Positions 26,349-33,990 of a DNA stretch of 64,000 nucleotides are shown in pieces (within the stretch, counting starts at the first letter, position 1; each line of letters starts with the position of its first letter). Source of the DNA: Alphaproteobacteria bacterium (GTDB taxonomy: Bacteria; Pseudomonadota; Alphaproteobacteria; Sphingomonadales; Sphingomonadaceae); NCBI GenBank assembly GCA_019232625.1, contig JAFANP010000038.1, positions 1 to 64,000 on the forward strand, written 5' to 3'. The notes under the pieces were generated by a model. The model searched no databases and was not told the origin of the DNA. It was given only the letters and a program-made list of their open reading frames with translations. A program made the position numbers and the translations under genes.

Positions 26349-27209
26349 ATGGCCGACTCCTCCGACTCCCTTCCGTTCCGCCGCCTCGGCCCCGAATCGC
26401 CGGCCTCGCCGGTTCTTCTGTCGGTGCCGCACGCCGGCCGAGACTATTCCGACGCGCTGCTGGCGGCCGCGCGCCTCCCCAAGGCCAAGCTCGAGCTGCT
26501 CGAGGATCCTCTGGTCGACAGGCTGGTGTGGCGCGCCGTCGCTGCGGGCGCCGCGGCCATCGTCGCCGACGCGCCGCGCGCCGAGATCGACCTCAACCGG
26601 GCCGAAGGCGAGATCGATCCGGCGATGATCGTGCCGCGTCCCGACGCGGCGGCGCTTACCGATTCGCCGCGCACCCGCGGCGGCCTCGGGCTGGTCCCCT
26701 CGCGCATCGCTGGGGCGGGGGCGATCTGGCGTCAGCGCCTCGGCGCCCGGGAGCTGGCGCGGCGCATCGAGAGCGTCCACCGGCCCTATCACAAGCGGCT
26801 CGCCGACGAGCTTGAGGCCGCGCGGCGCCGCTTCGGGGTGGCGATCCTGCTCGATTGCCACTCGATGCCGCCGCGAAGCCCCGGGGAGGCGTCGATCGTG
26901 CTCGGCGACCGCCACGGGCGAAGCATCGCCCCCGATCTCGCCGCCGCGGCCGAGGCGGCGATCCGCGAGGCCGGGCTGCCGGTCGCGCGCAACGCGCCTT
27001 ATGCCGGGGGGGAGATCACCGCCCGTCACGGGCGCCCTGCCGAAGGCGTCCACGCCCTGCAGATGGAGATCGACCGCTCCCTCTACCTGGGCGCGGACCT
27101 GCGTGTCCCGGGCGCGGGATTCGACCGCATCTCGCGGCTCATCGCCGCCGTGGCCGAGGCGCTCGCGCGCGAGGCGCTGAGGCCCCGCGAGGCCATCGCC
27201 GCCGAATAG
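26349..27209 (+). CDS. N-formylglutamate amidohydrolase family protein
   Basis: A 286-residue zinc hydrolase of the N-formylglutamate amidohydrolase (HutG) family. LSVPHAGRDY near the N terminus, EIDLNRAEGEID, and the metal-binding DCHSMPP are family landmarks, as is VHALQMEIDRSLY. It would release formate from N-formylglutamate in histidine catabolism, but no hut genes are nearby, so the physiological substrate is uncertain. The ATG at 26349 follows AAAGG at three bases. Its stop codon overlaps the end of an sRNA gene on the opposite strand. Confidence 0.85.
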   Translation: MADSSDSLPFRRLGPESPASPVLLSVPHAGRDYSDALLAAARLPKAKLELLEDPLVDRLVWRAVAAGAAAIVADAPRAEIDLNRAEGEIDPAMIVPRPDAAALTDSPRTRGGLGLVPSRIAGAGAIWRQRLGARELARRIESVHRPYHKRLADELEAARRRFGVAILLDCHSMPPRSPGEASIVLGDRHGRSIAPDLAAAAEAAIREAGLPVARNAPYAGGEITARHGRPAEGVHALQMEIDRSLYLGADLRVPGAGFDRISRLIAAVAEALAREALRPREAIAAE

Positions 27210-27311
27210 AAAAGACCACCCTGCAAGAAGCAGGGTGGCCAAGGTTCAGGGAGGAAGCGCCCCCGAAGGGGCACAACGCGCCGCCGTAAAAGGGGGAAAC
27301 GCCGGCGCGTC
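27208..27311 (-). ncRNA. putative trans-acting small RNA, about 104 nt
   Basis: A free-standing RNA gene read on the minus strand. A promoter lies just upstream (27318-27345). The predicted RNA has a 5' stem (ACGCGCCG with CGGCGCGT) enclosing a pyrimidine-rich loop with CCCCCU, a GCCCC-UUCG-GGGGC tetraloop hairpin, an unpaired stretch containing UUCCUCCCUGAACC, and an intrinsic terminator (27216-27224 with 27230-27238) followed by TCTTTTCT. An unpaired CCUCCC able to pair with ribosome binding sites is a mark of the alphaproteobacterial suhB/MmgR (alpha-r8) sRNAs; I think it belongs there or to a close analogue, but from memory only. Confidence 0.7.
27216..27238 (-). terminator. intrinsic terminator of the small RNA
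   Basis: A perfect 9-bp GC-rich stem with a 5-base loop. On the minus strand it is followed immediately by TCTTTTCT. It ends the sRNA and may also end transcription of the sapC / cytochrome b561 pair. Confidence 0.75.
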
Positions 27312-27317
27312 AGCCTC

Positions 27318-27345
27318 AATGTATGAAAGGGCCGTTCGGTTTCAA
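27318..27345 (-). promoter_or_regulatory. sigma-70-type promoter of the small RNA
   Basis: On the minus strand TTGAAA (27345-27340) and TACATT (27323-27318) are separated by 16 bases, placing the transcript start near 27311, right at the first stem of the predicted RNA. Confidence 0.55.
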
Positions 27346-27361
27346 GGAGATGGCCGGCGGC

Positions 27362-27946
27362 TCAGCGCTCCCGGTAGAGCCACGGCGCCATTCGCCCGAT
27401 CAGGTGGCGATGGCCGTCGAGATGATGCTTCACCGCGCCGCCGACGTGGAGCACGAGGAGCAGCAGCATGGCGTAGCCGAGCAGCTCGTGCGCCTCCTCG
27501 GCGAGGTCGTGTATGCCCTCGCCCGGCGTCACCGGCAGCGGCCCGATGTCGAACAGCCAAAGGAAATGGGTGGGCATCACCTTGGTGCCGGTCGAGACGA
27601 TCAGCCAGCCCGACAGCGGAATGGCGAGCAGCAAGGCGTAGAACAGCCAGTGGACCGCGGTCGCAAGACCGGTCTCCCAGCGCTTGAGCGCGCTGTCGAA
27701 GGCCGGCGGGCGATGGCTCAGCCGCCACAGGATACGAACGACGGTGAGGGCGAGGACGGTGAAGCCGATCGACTTGTGCCAGGTCATCATCGTGCCCCGG
27801 ACGGGACGCGCGAAATCCTCGTGGAAGAAGCCGAGCAGCAGGTTGACGACGATCAGCCCGGCAATCGCCCAATGGAGCCAGATCGCGACGCGGGAGTAGC
27901 GCGCCCGCTCCGGGCCGAGCCCGGTCGCCGCGGCGAGCGTCGTCAC
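27362..27946 (-). CDS. cytochrome b561 family protein
   Basis: A 194-residue membrane protein with four helices. Haem-ligand histidines are seen in IWLHWAIAG, MMTWHKSIGF, EEAHELLGY and LLVLHVGGAVKHH. It would transfer electrons across or within the inner membrane, typically quinol-linked. The GTG at 27946 overlaps the SapC-family stop (GTGA). It ends 50 bases before the sRNA gene. Confidence 0.87.
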   Translation of the reverse strand: MTTLAAATGLGPERARYSRVAIWLHWAIAGLIVVNLLLGFFHEDFARPVRGTMMTWHKSIGFTVLALTVVRILWRLSHRPPAFDSALKRWETGLATAVHWLFYALLLAIPLSGWLIVSTGTKVMPTHFLWLFDIGPLPVTPGEGIHDLAEEAHELLGYAMLLLLVLHVGGAVKHHLDGHRHLIGRMAPWLYRER

Positions 27947-28722
27947 GCGTTGCCTGCCACGCCCGGCTGCGGCCCCTTCCCCTGCGCCACCTGCCGGCTG
28001 AACAGCTCGCGCACCAGCTGCATCGAGAAGAGGTGGGCGAAGATCAGCGGCAGCATGCCGTTCTGGTTCATCTTCCTGAGCTCGTCGCCGCGCAGCTCGC
28101 GCAGCTTCTCCTCGTTCACCATCTGGAAGCCGCGATAGACGAAGGGCTGCTCCACGCCGGCCGCCTGGATCGAGACCTCGCCCTCCATGAGCAGCTCGGC
28201 GGTCTTGAGCTCGTTCATGAACGAGACGGTCCGCTGGGCCGACATCTCGAACTCCTCGCAGAACTTGAGGACGTTGTTGGTCGCCTCGCTCGGCTTGTCG
28301 CCGTCGAAGAGGGGCTGGCCGTCCTCGAACTCGCCGACCAGGCCGCTGGTGGGATCGAAGCAGAGCGAAAGCTCCTGCGCGTCGGGCGCGAGTCGGGCGA
28401 GCATGAACGGGTAGCGCCGGACGTAAGCGGGGACATACAGCTCCTGAGTCAGCTTGCCCTCGGCATCGACGTAGACGTTGACGCCCTCGTTGAGGCCCAT
28501 CAGCGCCAGCGGCACCGGATTCTCGCCGCTCGAGAAGATGATCGGGCAGAAGCGCTGGATGGACGGGAATTCGTCGATCGTGATCGGGATGGCATGGGTG
28601 TTCGACAGGAACGGCGCCGTGTCGGACGAGCGCACCTTGTAATTGGGGTGGGCGGTGCTCGAAAGCGGCTCGAGGCCGCCGTAGAAGATCGGCAGGGTGT
28701 TGGCCGGCGGCTCGGTCGCCAT
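27943..28722 (-). CDS. SapC family protein
   Basis: A 259-residue protein matching the SapC family: SDTAPFLSNTHAIPITIDEF near the N terminus, FCPIIFSSGENPVPLALMGLN, YVPAYVRRYPFML and the C-terminal AHLFSMQLVREL. SapC was named for association with S-layer export in Campylobacter, but in proteobacteria it is often near TonB receptors and tryptophan halogenases, and its role is unproved. The start at the ATG at 28722 is the first that fits. It is translationally coupled to the cytochrome b561 gene. Confidence 0.85.
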   Translation of the reverse strand: MATEPPANTLPIFYGGLEPLSSTAHPNYKVRSSDTAPFLSNTHAIPITIDEFPSIQRFCPIIFSSGENPVPLALMGLNEGVNVYVDAEGKLTQELYVPAYVRRYPFMLARLAPDAQELSLCFDPTSGLVGEFEDGQPLFDGDKPSEATNNVLKFCEEFEMSAQRTVSFMNELKTAELLMEGEVSIQAAGVEQPFVYRGFQMVNEEKLRELRGDELRKMNQNGMLPLIFAHLFSMQLVRELFSRQVAQGKGPQPGVAGNA

Positions 28723-28897
28723 GTCTGTCTCCGTCACGTCGCGTTGGAAGCGGCCGCCAAGCGGCCGCTGGTCGCGCGCACCCCTATGGCCCATTTCCCG
28801 CTTCTGCAAGCCGGCCGGCCCACCGGAGCTTGCCAAGCGGGGCGCCGGGCCGGATTAATCGCCGGTTCAAACCCTATGGGCGAAGCTTGCCGTCGAC

Positions 28898-29365
28898 ATG
28901 GCCTTCCCGACCCTTCGTAACGCCGCCGCGGCGCTGCTGCTCGCCGTCGTGGGCGCTTCCGCGCCGATGCCGGGCGCCGCGCAGGCCCAAGGGCAATATG
29001 GCCAGCTCGTCATCCACGAGCGGATCATGATCCGCGTCCCCGCCCGCCTTCGCGAGACGCCCGAGGGGCATCCGGCGTCGGTGCGGTGGAAGGAGAGGAA
29101 GGGCCCGAAATGCGTCGCCGCCAAGTCGATCGCCGCCGCGGCGATGATCGGCCAGAACAGCGTCGACCTCATCCTGCGCGACCGCACCCGGATCCGCGCC
29201 CGCCTGGAAAGCAGCTGCCCCGCCCTCGATTATTATTACGGCTTCTACGTCACCCCCACCCCCGACGGGCAGATCTGCGCCGACCGCGACGCCATACGCT
29301 CGCGGATGGGCGGCGAGTGCGGCATCGACCGCTTCCGGACGCTCGAGCTGGCCCGCGACGACTGA
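28898..29365 (+). CDS. hypothetical secreted protein, 155 residues
   Basis: A 155-residue protein with a signal peptide (about 30 residues, ending near GAAQAQG). The mature part is basic with four Cys (PKCVAAK, SSCPALD, GQICADRD, GECGID) that could form disulfides. YYYGFYVTPTPDGQICADRDAIRSR is a notable region spread over residues 112-135. I do not recognise a domain; proteins of this size and pattern are conserved in sphingomonads. It is divergent from sapC. Confidence 0.72.
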   Translation: MAFPTLRNAAAALLLAVVGASAPMPGAAQAQGQYGQLVIHERIMIRVPARLRETPEGHPASVRWKERKGPKCVAAKSIAAAAMIGQNSVDLILRDRTRIRARLESSCPALDYYYGFYVTPTPDGQICADRDAIRSRMGGECGIDRFRTLELARDD

Positions 29366-29458
29366 GCTTCGCTTGACATTGCCCCGCCCCTGCGCACAAG
29401 CCGCTGAGGGCTGCGGCTCGCCTCGAACCCCGCCTTCAACCCTTCTTGCGGATTCCCG

Positions 29459-30835
29459 ATGAGCTTTGCCGACCTCGGCCTTTCCGACGAATTGCTCCGC
29501 GCCGTGGAGGAATCCGGCTATTCCGACCCGACGCCGATCCAGCGCCAGGCGATCCCGTCCGTCCTGATGAACCGGGATCTGATCGGAATCGCCCAGACCG
29601 GCACGGGCAAGACCGCCGCCTTCGTCCTCCCCATGATCGACATCCTCGGCGAAGGCCGCAGCCGCGCCCGCATGCCGCGCTCCCTGATCCTCGAGCCGAC
29701 CCGCGAGCTGGCGATGCAGGTTTCGGAGAATTTCGAGAAATACGGCAAATACCACAAATTGAACATGGCCCTCCTGATCGGCGGCACCAACATGGCCGAC
29801 CAGATCAAGAAGCTGGAGAAGGGCGTCGACGTCCTCATCGCCACGCCCGGCCGGCTCATGGACCTCTACGGCCGCGGCAAGATCCTCCTCACCGGCTGCA
29901 ACCTCCTCGTCATCGACGAGGCGGACCGGATGCTCGACATGGGCTTCATCCCGGACATCGAGGAGATCTGCTCGAGGCTCCCGACCCAGCGGCAGACCCT
30001 GCTCTTCTCGGCGACCATGCCGGCGCCGATCAAGAAGCTGGCCGACAAGTTCCTCTCGAACCCCAAGACGATCGAGGTGGCGCGGCCCGCCACCGCCAAC
30101 GCATCGATCGACCAGCGCCTTCTCAAGGTCGACTCGCGGCGCAAGAAGCAGGTGCTCGAGGACCGGTTGTCCGCCCAGGACGTGCGCACCGCCATCGTCT
30201 TCTGCAACCGCAAGACCACGGTGCGAGACCTCGCCAAGGACCTCAAGCGCGCGGGCCTGAAGGCCGGCGAGATACATGGCGACATGGAGCAGCCCGAGCG
30301 CATCCGCGAGCTCGATCGCTTCAAGGACGGCGAGATCAACATCCTCGTCGCCTCGGACGTCGCCGCCCGCGGCCTCGACATCAAGGACGTCAGCCACGTC
30401 TTCAACTTCGACGTGCCATGGCATCCGGACGACTATATCCATCGAATCGGGCGCACCGGGCGCGCCGGCAAGACCGGAGTCGCCATCACCCTCGCGACCG
30501 CCGCGGACGCCGAGGCGATCGAGGCGATCGAGAAGCTGACCGGCGCGAAGATCCGGCCCGTGGAGGGATCGGCCGCCGCGCCGCAGGACTCGAGCGCCGC
30601 TTCGGCCGAGCCGGAGCGGAGGGAGGAGCGCCCCCGCCGCGGCCGCTCCGAGAGGGCGCCGCGCGAGCGCCGAGAGAAGCCGCAGGCGGACTCGAAGCCG
30701 CCCCGCGCCCGCACGGCGCCGACGCGGGCCGCCGCCCCGGCCCAGCCCCGCCCGGCGCGGGCGCCGGAGGACGAGGGGGAAGAAGGCTGGAACGGCCCGG
30801 TGCCGGGCTTCCTCAGCCAATCCTTCAACAGCTGA
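29459..30835 (+). CDS. DEAD-box RNA helicase, RhlE-like
   Basis: A 458-residue helicase. Motifs in order: PTPIQRQAIP (Q motif), AQTGTGKT (I), PTRELA (Ia), ATPGRL (Ib), VIDEADRMLD (II, DEAD), SATMP (III), VASDVAARGLDIKDV (V) and HRIGRTGRAG (VI). The last 95 residues are low-complexity, Arg/Ala/Pro rich, as in RhlE-type proteins that work on rRNA or in cold-shock mRNA remodelling. The ATG at 29459 follows a short leader. A TTGACA at 29373 is not followed by a convincing -10. Confidence 0.9.
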   Translation: MSFADLGLSDELLRAVEESGYSDPTPIQRQAIPSVLMNRDLIGIAQTGTGKTAAFVLPMIDILGEGRSRARMPRSLILEPTRELAMQVSENFEKYGKYHKLNMALLIGGTNMADQIKKLEKGVDVLIATPGRLMDLYGRGKILLTGCNLLVIDEADRMLDMGFIPDIEEICSRLPTQRQTLLFSATMPAPIKKLADKFLSNPKTIEVARPATANASIDQRLLKVDSRRKKQVLEDRLSAQDVRTAIVFCNRKTTVRDLAKDLKRAGLKAGEIHGDMEQPERIRELDRFKDGEINILVASDVAARGLDIKDVSHVFNFDVPWHPDDYIHRIGRTGRAGKTGVAITLATAADAEAIEAIEKLTGAKIRPVEGSAAAPQDSSAASAEPERREERPRRGRSERAPRERREKPQADSKPPRARTAPTRAAAPAQPRPARAPEDEGEEGWNGPVPGFLSQSFNS

Positions 30836-30872
30836 CCGCCGGCCCCTCGCGCCGCTAACTCCCTCCCCGCTT

Positions 30873-30891
30873 CTGTGTCACGCCGACACAG
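30873..30891. repeat. 7-bp inverted repeat upstream of acyltransferase gene
   Basis: CTGTGTC (30873-30879) and GACACAG (30885-30891) flank ACGCC. It lies 38 bases after the helicase stop and 82 bases before the acyltransferase start, so it could be an operator or a weak hairpin. No T-run follows. Confidence 0.4.
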
Positions 30892-30973
30892 CGCGCAGAC
30901 CCCCGTTGACCGGATCGCCCCGAAGCGACAGCGCAGGCTGCGGGGGCGCGTGACGGGTACAGGAGCTTGAGGC

Positions 30974-32170
30974 GTGTCGGCATCGGATCAGGGCAGGCAT
31001 TACGGCCTCGACTGGCTCCGCATCGGAGCCTTCGGGATCCTGATCCTCTACCACAGCGCGCTCGGCTTCGCGCCGGCGCCCTGGCTGATCCACGTCGACC
31101 ACCCCCTTCCCGCCGTCGACGCGATCCTCGCCGCGATCCAGCCGTGGCGCATGGCCCTGCTGTTCGTGGTCTCGGGCTATGCGACCCATAGCCTGATGAG
31201 CCGCTCGGCCGGCCCGGTCGGATTCCTGCGCGCGCGGGCGGGGCGGCTGCTGCCGCCGCTGGTGCTCGGAACGCTGCTGCTCGCCGCGCCCGAGACATGG
31301 ATCGGCCTCACCCAGAATCACGGCTATCGCGCCGGCTTCCTGTCCTTCCTCGCCGGGGACTGGTTCCGCTTCCACGCCGTTTCGGGAGTGAAGCTGCCCA
31401 ATCCGGAGCATCTCTGGTTCCTCAGCTACCTGTTCACCTACACGCTGCTCCTCGCCTCGGCGGCGGCGCTCGCCCATACCGGGCCGGTCCGGGCCGCCGT
31501 CGCGCTCGCGGACCGCTGGATCGCCGCGCCGCGCCGCTTCTGGCTCCCGCTCGCGCCGCTGATCCTCGTGCGCCTCGCCTTGCTCTTCACGGTGCCCGAG
31601 CAGAGGGGCCTGCTCCACGACTGGGTGAGCGACGTCCTGTTCGTGCCGGCCTTCCTGTTCGGCTTCGCCCTGGGCGCGCGGCCCGTCCTGTGGGCGACGA
31701 TCCACCGGATGCGTCCCGTCGCGGCGGCCGGCGCCGCCGCCGCCGCGGCGCTGCTGCTTCCGCTGGAGGCGCTCTATCCCGACCATGTTCCGCATCTCGC
31801 CCAAGCCGCAAACCGGGTGGCGCAGACGGTGATGGCCTGGACGATGATCGTCCTCCTCCTCGGCGCCGCCGATCGCTGGCTGCGCTTCGACCGGCCCTGG
31901 CGCAGGCGACTCAACGAGGCCGTCTTCCCGCTTTACCTGGTCCACCAGACGATCATCGTCATCCTCCTCTGGTCGCTGAAGGAGGCGGGGCTCCCCTACC
32001 CGCTCCTCTATCTCCTGCTGGTCGGCGGGACCGCGGCGGGCGCCTGGCTGTTCTACGAGGCGGGCCGCCGCGCCGGCGCGCTCAGGCCGCTCTTCGGCCT
32101 CGCTCCGCCCCGACCGCGGCCCGCGGCCGCCTCGCCGCCCGAGGTCTCGCCCGCGGTGGTGGGGACCTGA
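30974..32170 (+). CDS. acyltransferase 3 family membrane protein
   Basis: A 398-residue polytopic protein with about ten membrane helices. GLDWLRIGAFGILILYHSA at the N terminus carries the conserved Arg and His of acyltransferase 3 (OafA/MdoC-type) enzymes, and PLYLVHQTIIVILLW holds the late conserved His. It would O-acylate a periplasmic glucan or other envelope glycan. The C-terminal tail is Pro/Ala rich. GTG start at 30974 with GGAG eight bases upstream. Confidence 0.84.
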   Translation: MSASDQGRHYGLDWLRIGAFGILILYHSALGFAPAPWLIHVDHPLPAVDAILAAIQPWRMALLFVVSGYATHSLMSRSAGPVGFLRARAGRLLPPLVLGTLLLAAPETWIGLTQNHGYRAGFLSFLAGDWFRFHAVSGVKLPNPEHLWFLSYLFTYTLLLASAAALAHTGPVRAAVALADRWIAAPRRFWLPLAPLILVRLALLFTVPEQRGLLHDWVSDVLFVPAFLFGFALGARPVLWATIHRMRPVAAAGAAAAAALLLPLEALYPDHVPHLAQAANRVAQTVMAWTMIVLLLGAADRWLRFDRPWRRRLNEAVFPLYLVHQTIIVILLWSLKEAGLPYPLLYLLLVGGTAAGAWLFYEAGRRAGALRPLFGLAPPRPRPAAASPPEVSPAVVGT

Positions 32171-32187
32171 GCCGACCGCCCGGCTCA
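32168..32187. terminator. palindrome spanning two convergent stop codons
   Basis: TGAGCCG (32168-32174) and CGGCTCA (32181-32187) form a 7-bp stem that contains the stop codons of both the acyltransferase and the DUF2141 gene. It is likely a shared 3' end hairpin; no T-run is present. Confidence 0.4.
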
Positions 32188-32652
32188 GGGGTAGCGCAGC
32201 CTGACCCGGATCTGCTGTCCGCTCCTGGCGACCTGGAAACGCGCCGCGCGGAAGGAGGGCAGCCCTAGGAAGGTGTTGGGATTGTTGGAGAAGCCTCCGC
32301 CCTCCGTCGGCAGGCCGATGAAGCTGCGGTCGAGCTTCCGGTTGGCGTTGGCGTCGTGATAGACGACCACGGCATAATGGCCCGGATGCGGCACGAAGAT
32401 GCAGGCATGGGTGACGCCGCGCCGGGCGGGCGACCGTCCGACATAGAGCGAGCCTCGCTTGGCCAGAAAGCGCCTGGGATCGTCGGCATAGAGCGTGACC
32501 GCGATCAGTCCGTCGCCCGAGCGCACGCCCTCGACCTGGACGTACAGCCGGGTGTCGCTCGGATGGCCGGTGCAAGCGTCCGGCGCGGCCGCCTCGCTCG
32601 CGGCGGCGCTGGAGGCGAGGAAGGCGGCCAGGACGAGCTTTGGATAGGACAT
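32185..32652 (-). CDS. DUF2141 domain-containing secreted protein
   Basis: A 155-residue protein with a signal peptide (MSYPKLVLAAFLASSAAASEA). DGLIAVTLYADD, FVPHPGHYAVVVYHDANANRK and IGLPTEGGGFSNN are hallmarks of DUF2141, a periplasmic beta-sandwich of unknown function. ATG at 32652 is the only start that gives a signal peptide. It ends 15 bases from the convergent acyltransferase stop. Confidence 0.85.
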   Translation of the reverse strand: MSYPKLVLAAFLASSAAASEAAAPDACTGHPSDTRLYVQVEGVRSGDGLIAVTLYADDPRRFLAKRGSLYVGRSPARRGVTHACIFVPHPGHYAVVVYHDANANRKLDRSFIGLPTEGGGFSNNPNTFLGLPSFRAARFQVARSGQQIRVRLRYP

Positions 32653-32897
32653 CGCGACTCCACAAGCGCCCGGATCATGACGACCTTTCTCATCCTCGGC
32701 GCGCGCTTGTCGCCTAGCGGAGCTTGCAGGCCCTTGGCGAGCCCCTGGCTGCGCCGTCGCTCGCTCGGCGAGCGCGCGTACGCCTTCGCGGTCCCGCTTG
32801 TCTTCCCTCCGATCATCGGCCAAACAACGGGCGATAGGCTTGCGGGCGCCCGTTCCGCAGGGCGATCCGTCCAGGTCGAGACAAAGGAAGGCGGTGG

Positions 32898-33821
32898 ATG
32901 ACGAAGATGTCATTCGCGGAATTCGTCCGCCTGACCTTCCCCGGCGCGGTCGTCACTCCGCTGAGCGCCACCAACAACGAGATCTTCAAGGTGGAGGACG
33001 GGGCGACGACGCTCACCGCCAAGCGCATGATCGACGCCGATGTGCCGATCCCCTATTTCGTCCAATGCAGCGAGGCGCTCGGCAGGCGCCTCCCGGTGCC
33101 CAGGATCGAGCGCGTCTTCCGTGAGGCCGAGGGCGCGCCGTTCGACTGCATCGTCTCCGAGTTCGTCGAAGGCCGGGATCTCGCGGCGGCCCTAGCCGGC
33201 GAGGGACCGGCGCGGATCGACGACGAGGAGCTGGTCGCATTCCTCACCCGCTACGTGGGCGCGTTCGACAGCCTGCCGCGGATGTTCGAGGGTTTCGGCC
33301 TCTACAAGAAGGACGCGCTGCGATTTTCGGACCACGGCGAGTTCCTCCGCGCCTATGCAGACAAATATTGGCAGCGTGTCAGGCCGTTCGTGGACGCGCC
33401 CGCGGCCCGGCAGGTGGATGCGTGGATCGCCGACGGGATCGAGGCGGCGTCGGCGGCGCCGTCCGGCTTCCAGGCGGTGGTGGTCGATTCGAACCTGCGC
33501 AACTTCGTCCTCGCCGAGGACGGGTCGCTGGTCCTCCTCAACGTCCCGATCGTCGGCTGGTCGACCCGCGCCCACGGCGTGGCGGCCGTCGCCGCCCATC
33601 TGCGCCCCTTTCCGGCGCGCCGCCTCTTCCTGGAAAGGGCGACCCGCGGCTGGCCGGCGGAGGAATATGCCGCTGTCGGCCATCTCGAGGCCTGGACCCT
33701 GCTCGGAATCCTGTCCTTCTACGCGGTGCGGGCGCCCGCGCATCCCGCCGAGTGGCGCAACTGGGGCGCCACGCGCGGCCTCAGGGACGATTTCACGTCC
33801 CTCGTCGCCGAGCTCGCCTAG
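32898..33821 (+). CDS. degenerate aminoglycoside-phosphotransferase-fold protein
   Basis: A 307-residue protein with the layout of the APH/choline-kinase fold: a small N lobe with a Lys in TTLTAKRM, hinge VSEFVEGRDL, and a catalytic-loop-like VVVDSNLRNFVL (Asp and Asn kept, His lost). The metal-binding Asp expected in the following strand is Asn (VLLNVPIVGW). It may be a weak kinase, a pseudokinase or a binding protein. The ATG at 32898 has GGAAGG eight bases upstream. It sits at the left edge of the biosynthetic region and may be its first gene; membership is inferred. Confidence 0.6.
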   Translation: MTKMSFAEFVRLTFPGAVVTPLSATNNEIFKVEDGATTLTAKRMIDADVPIPYFVQCSEALGRRLPVPRIERVFREAEGAPFDCIVSEFVEGRDLAAALAGEGPARIDDEELVAFLTRYVGAFDSLPRMFEGFGLYKKDALRFSDHGEFLRAYADKYWQRVRPFVDAPAARQVDAWIADGIEAASAAPSGFQAVVVDSNLRNFVLAEDGSLVLLNVPIVGWSTRAHGVAAVAAHLRPFPARRLFLERATRGWPAEEYAAVGHLEAWTLLGILSFYAVRAPAHPAEWRNWGATRGLRDDFTSLVAELA

Positions 33822-33866
33822 CCCCGTCGGGACAGACAGGGGCGAGCGCCTTTCCCTCCGCGCCTA

Positions 33867-33914
33867 GACCATGATCGCTTCAGGCTGAATCAGCCTGAAG
33901 CGTAAATCATGGTC
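33867..33914. repeat. large near-perfect palindrome
   Basis: A 13-bp stem (33876-33888 with 33890-33902) with a one-base centre, extended by a 9-bp stem (33867-33875 with 33906-33914, GACCATGAT / ATCATGGTC) across a 3-base bulge. It lies between convergent genes. Together with the next palindrome it resembles a dispersed palindromic repeat unit of alphaproteobacteria. Confidence 0.7.
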
Positions 33915-33928
33915 CAGACATATATCGA

Positions 33929-33990
33929 GAGCCTGATTCACGCCTCAGGTTGAAACGCCGCCGGCATTTCAACCTAAGACGATCAGGCTC
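33929..33990. repeat. second nested palindrome of the same block
   Basis: An outer 9-bp pair (33929-33937 with 33982-33990, GAGCCTGAT / ATCAGGCTC) encloses an inner 9-bp pair (33947-33955 with 33967-33975, AGGTTGAAA / TTTCAACCT). It runs up to the dioxygenase stop codon and shares AGGCTGA-like cores with the previous palindrome. It could also serve as the dioxygenase terminator. Confidence 0.65.

Noticed and set aside
29373-29401. TTGACA before the DEAD-box gene as a promoter
   Set aside because: The hexamer at the correct distance (ACAAGC) is a poor -10, so I did not list it.
28874-30820. 648-codon frame opposite the secreted protein and the helicase
   Set aside because: It spans two unrelated genes on the other strand and shows only shadow composition.
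30878-32665. 595-codon frame opposite the acyltransferase
   Set aside because: Runs over two real genes, Arg/Gly/Glu rich, no motif.
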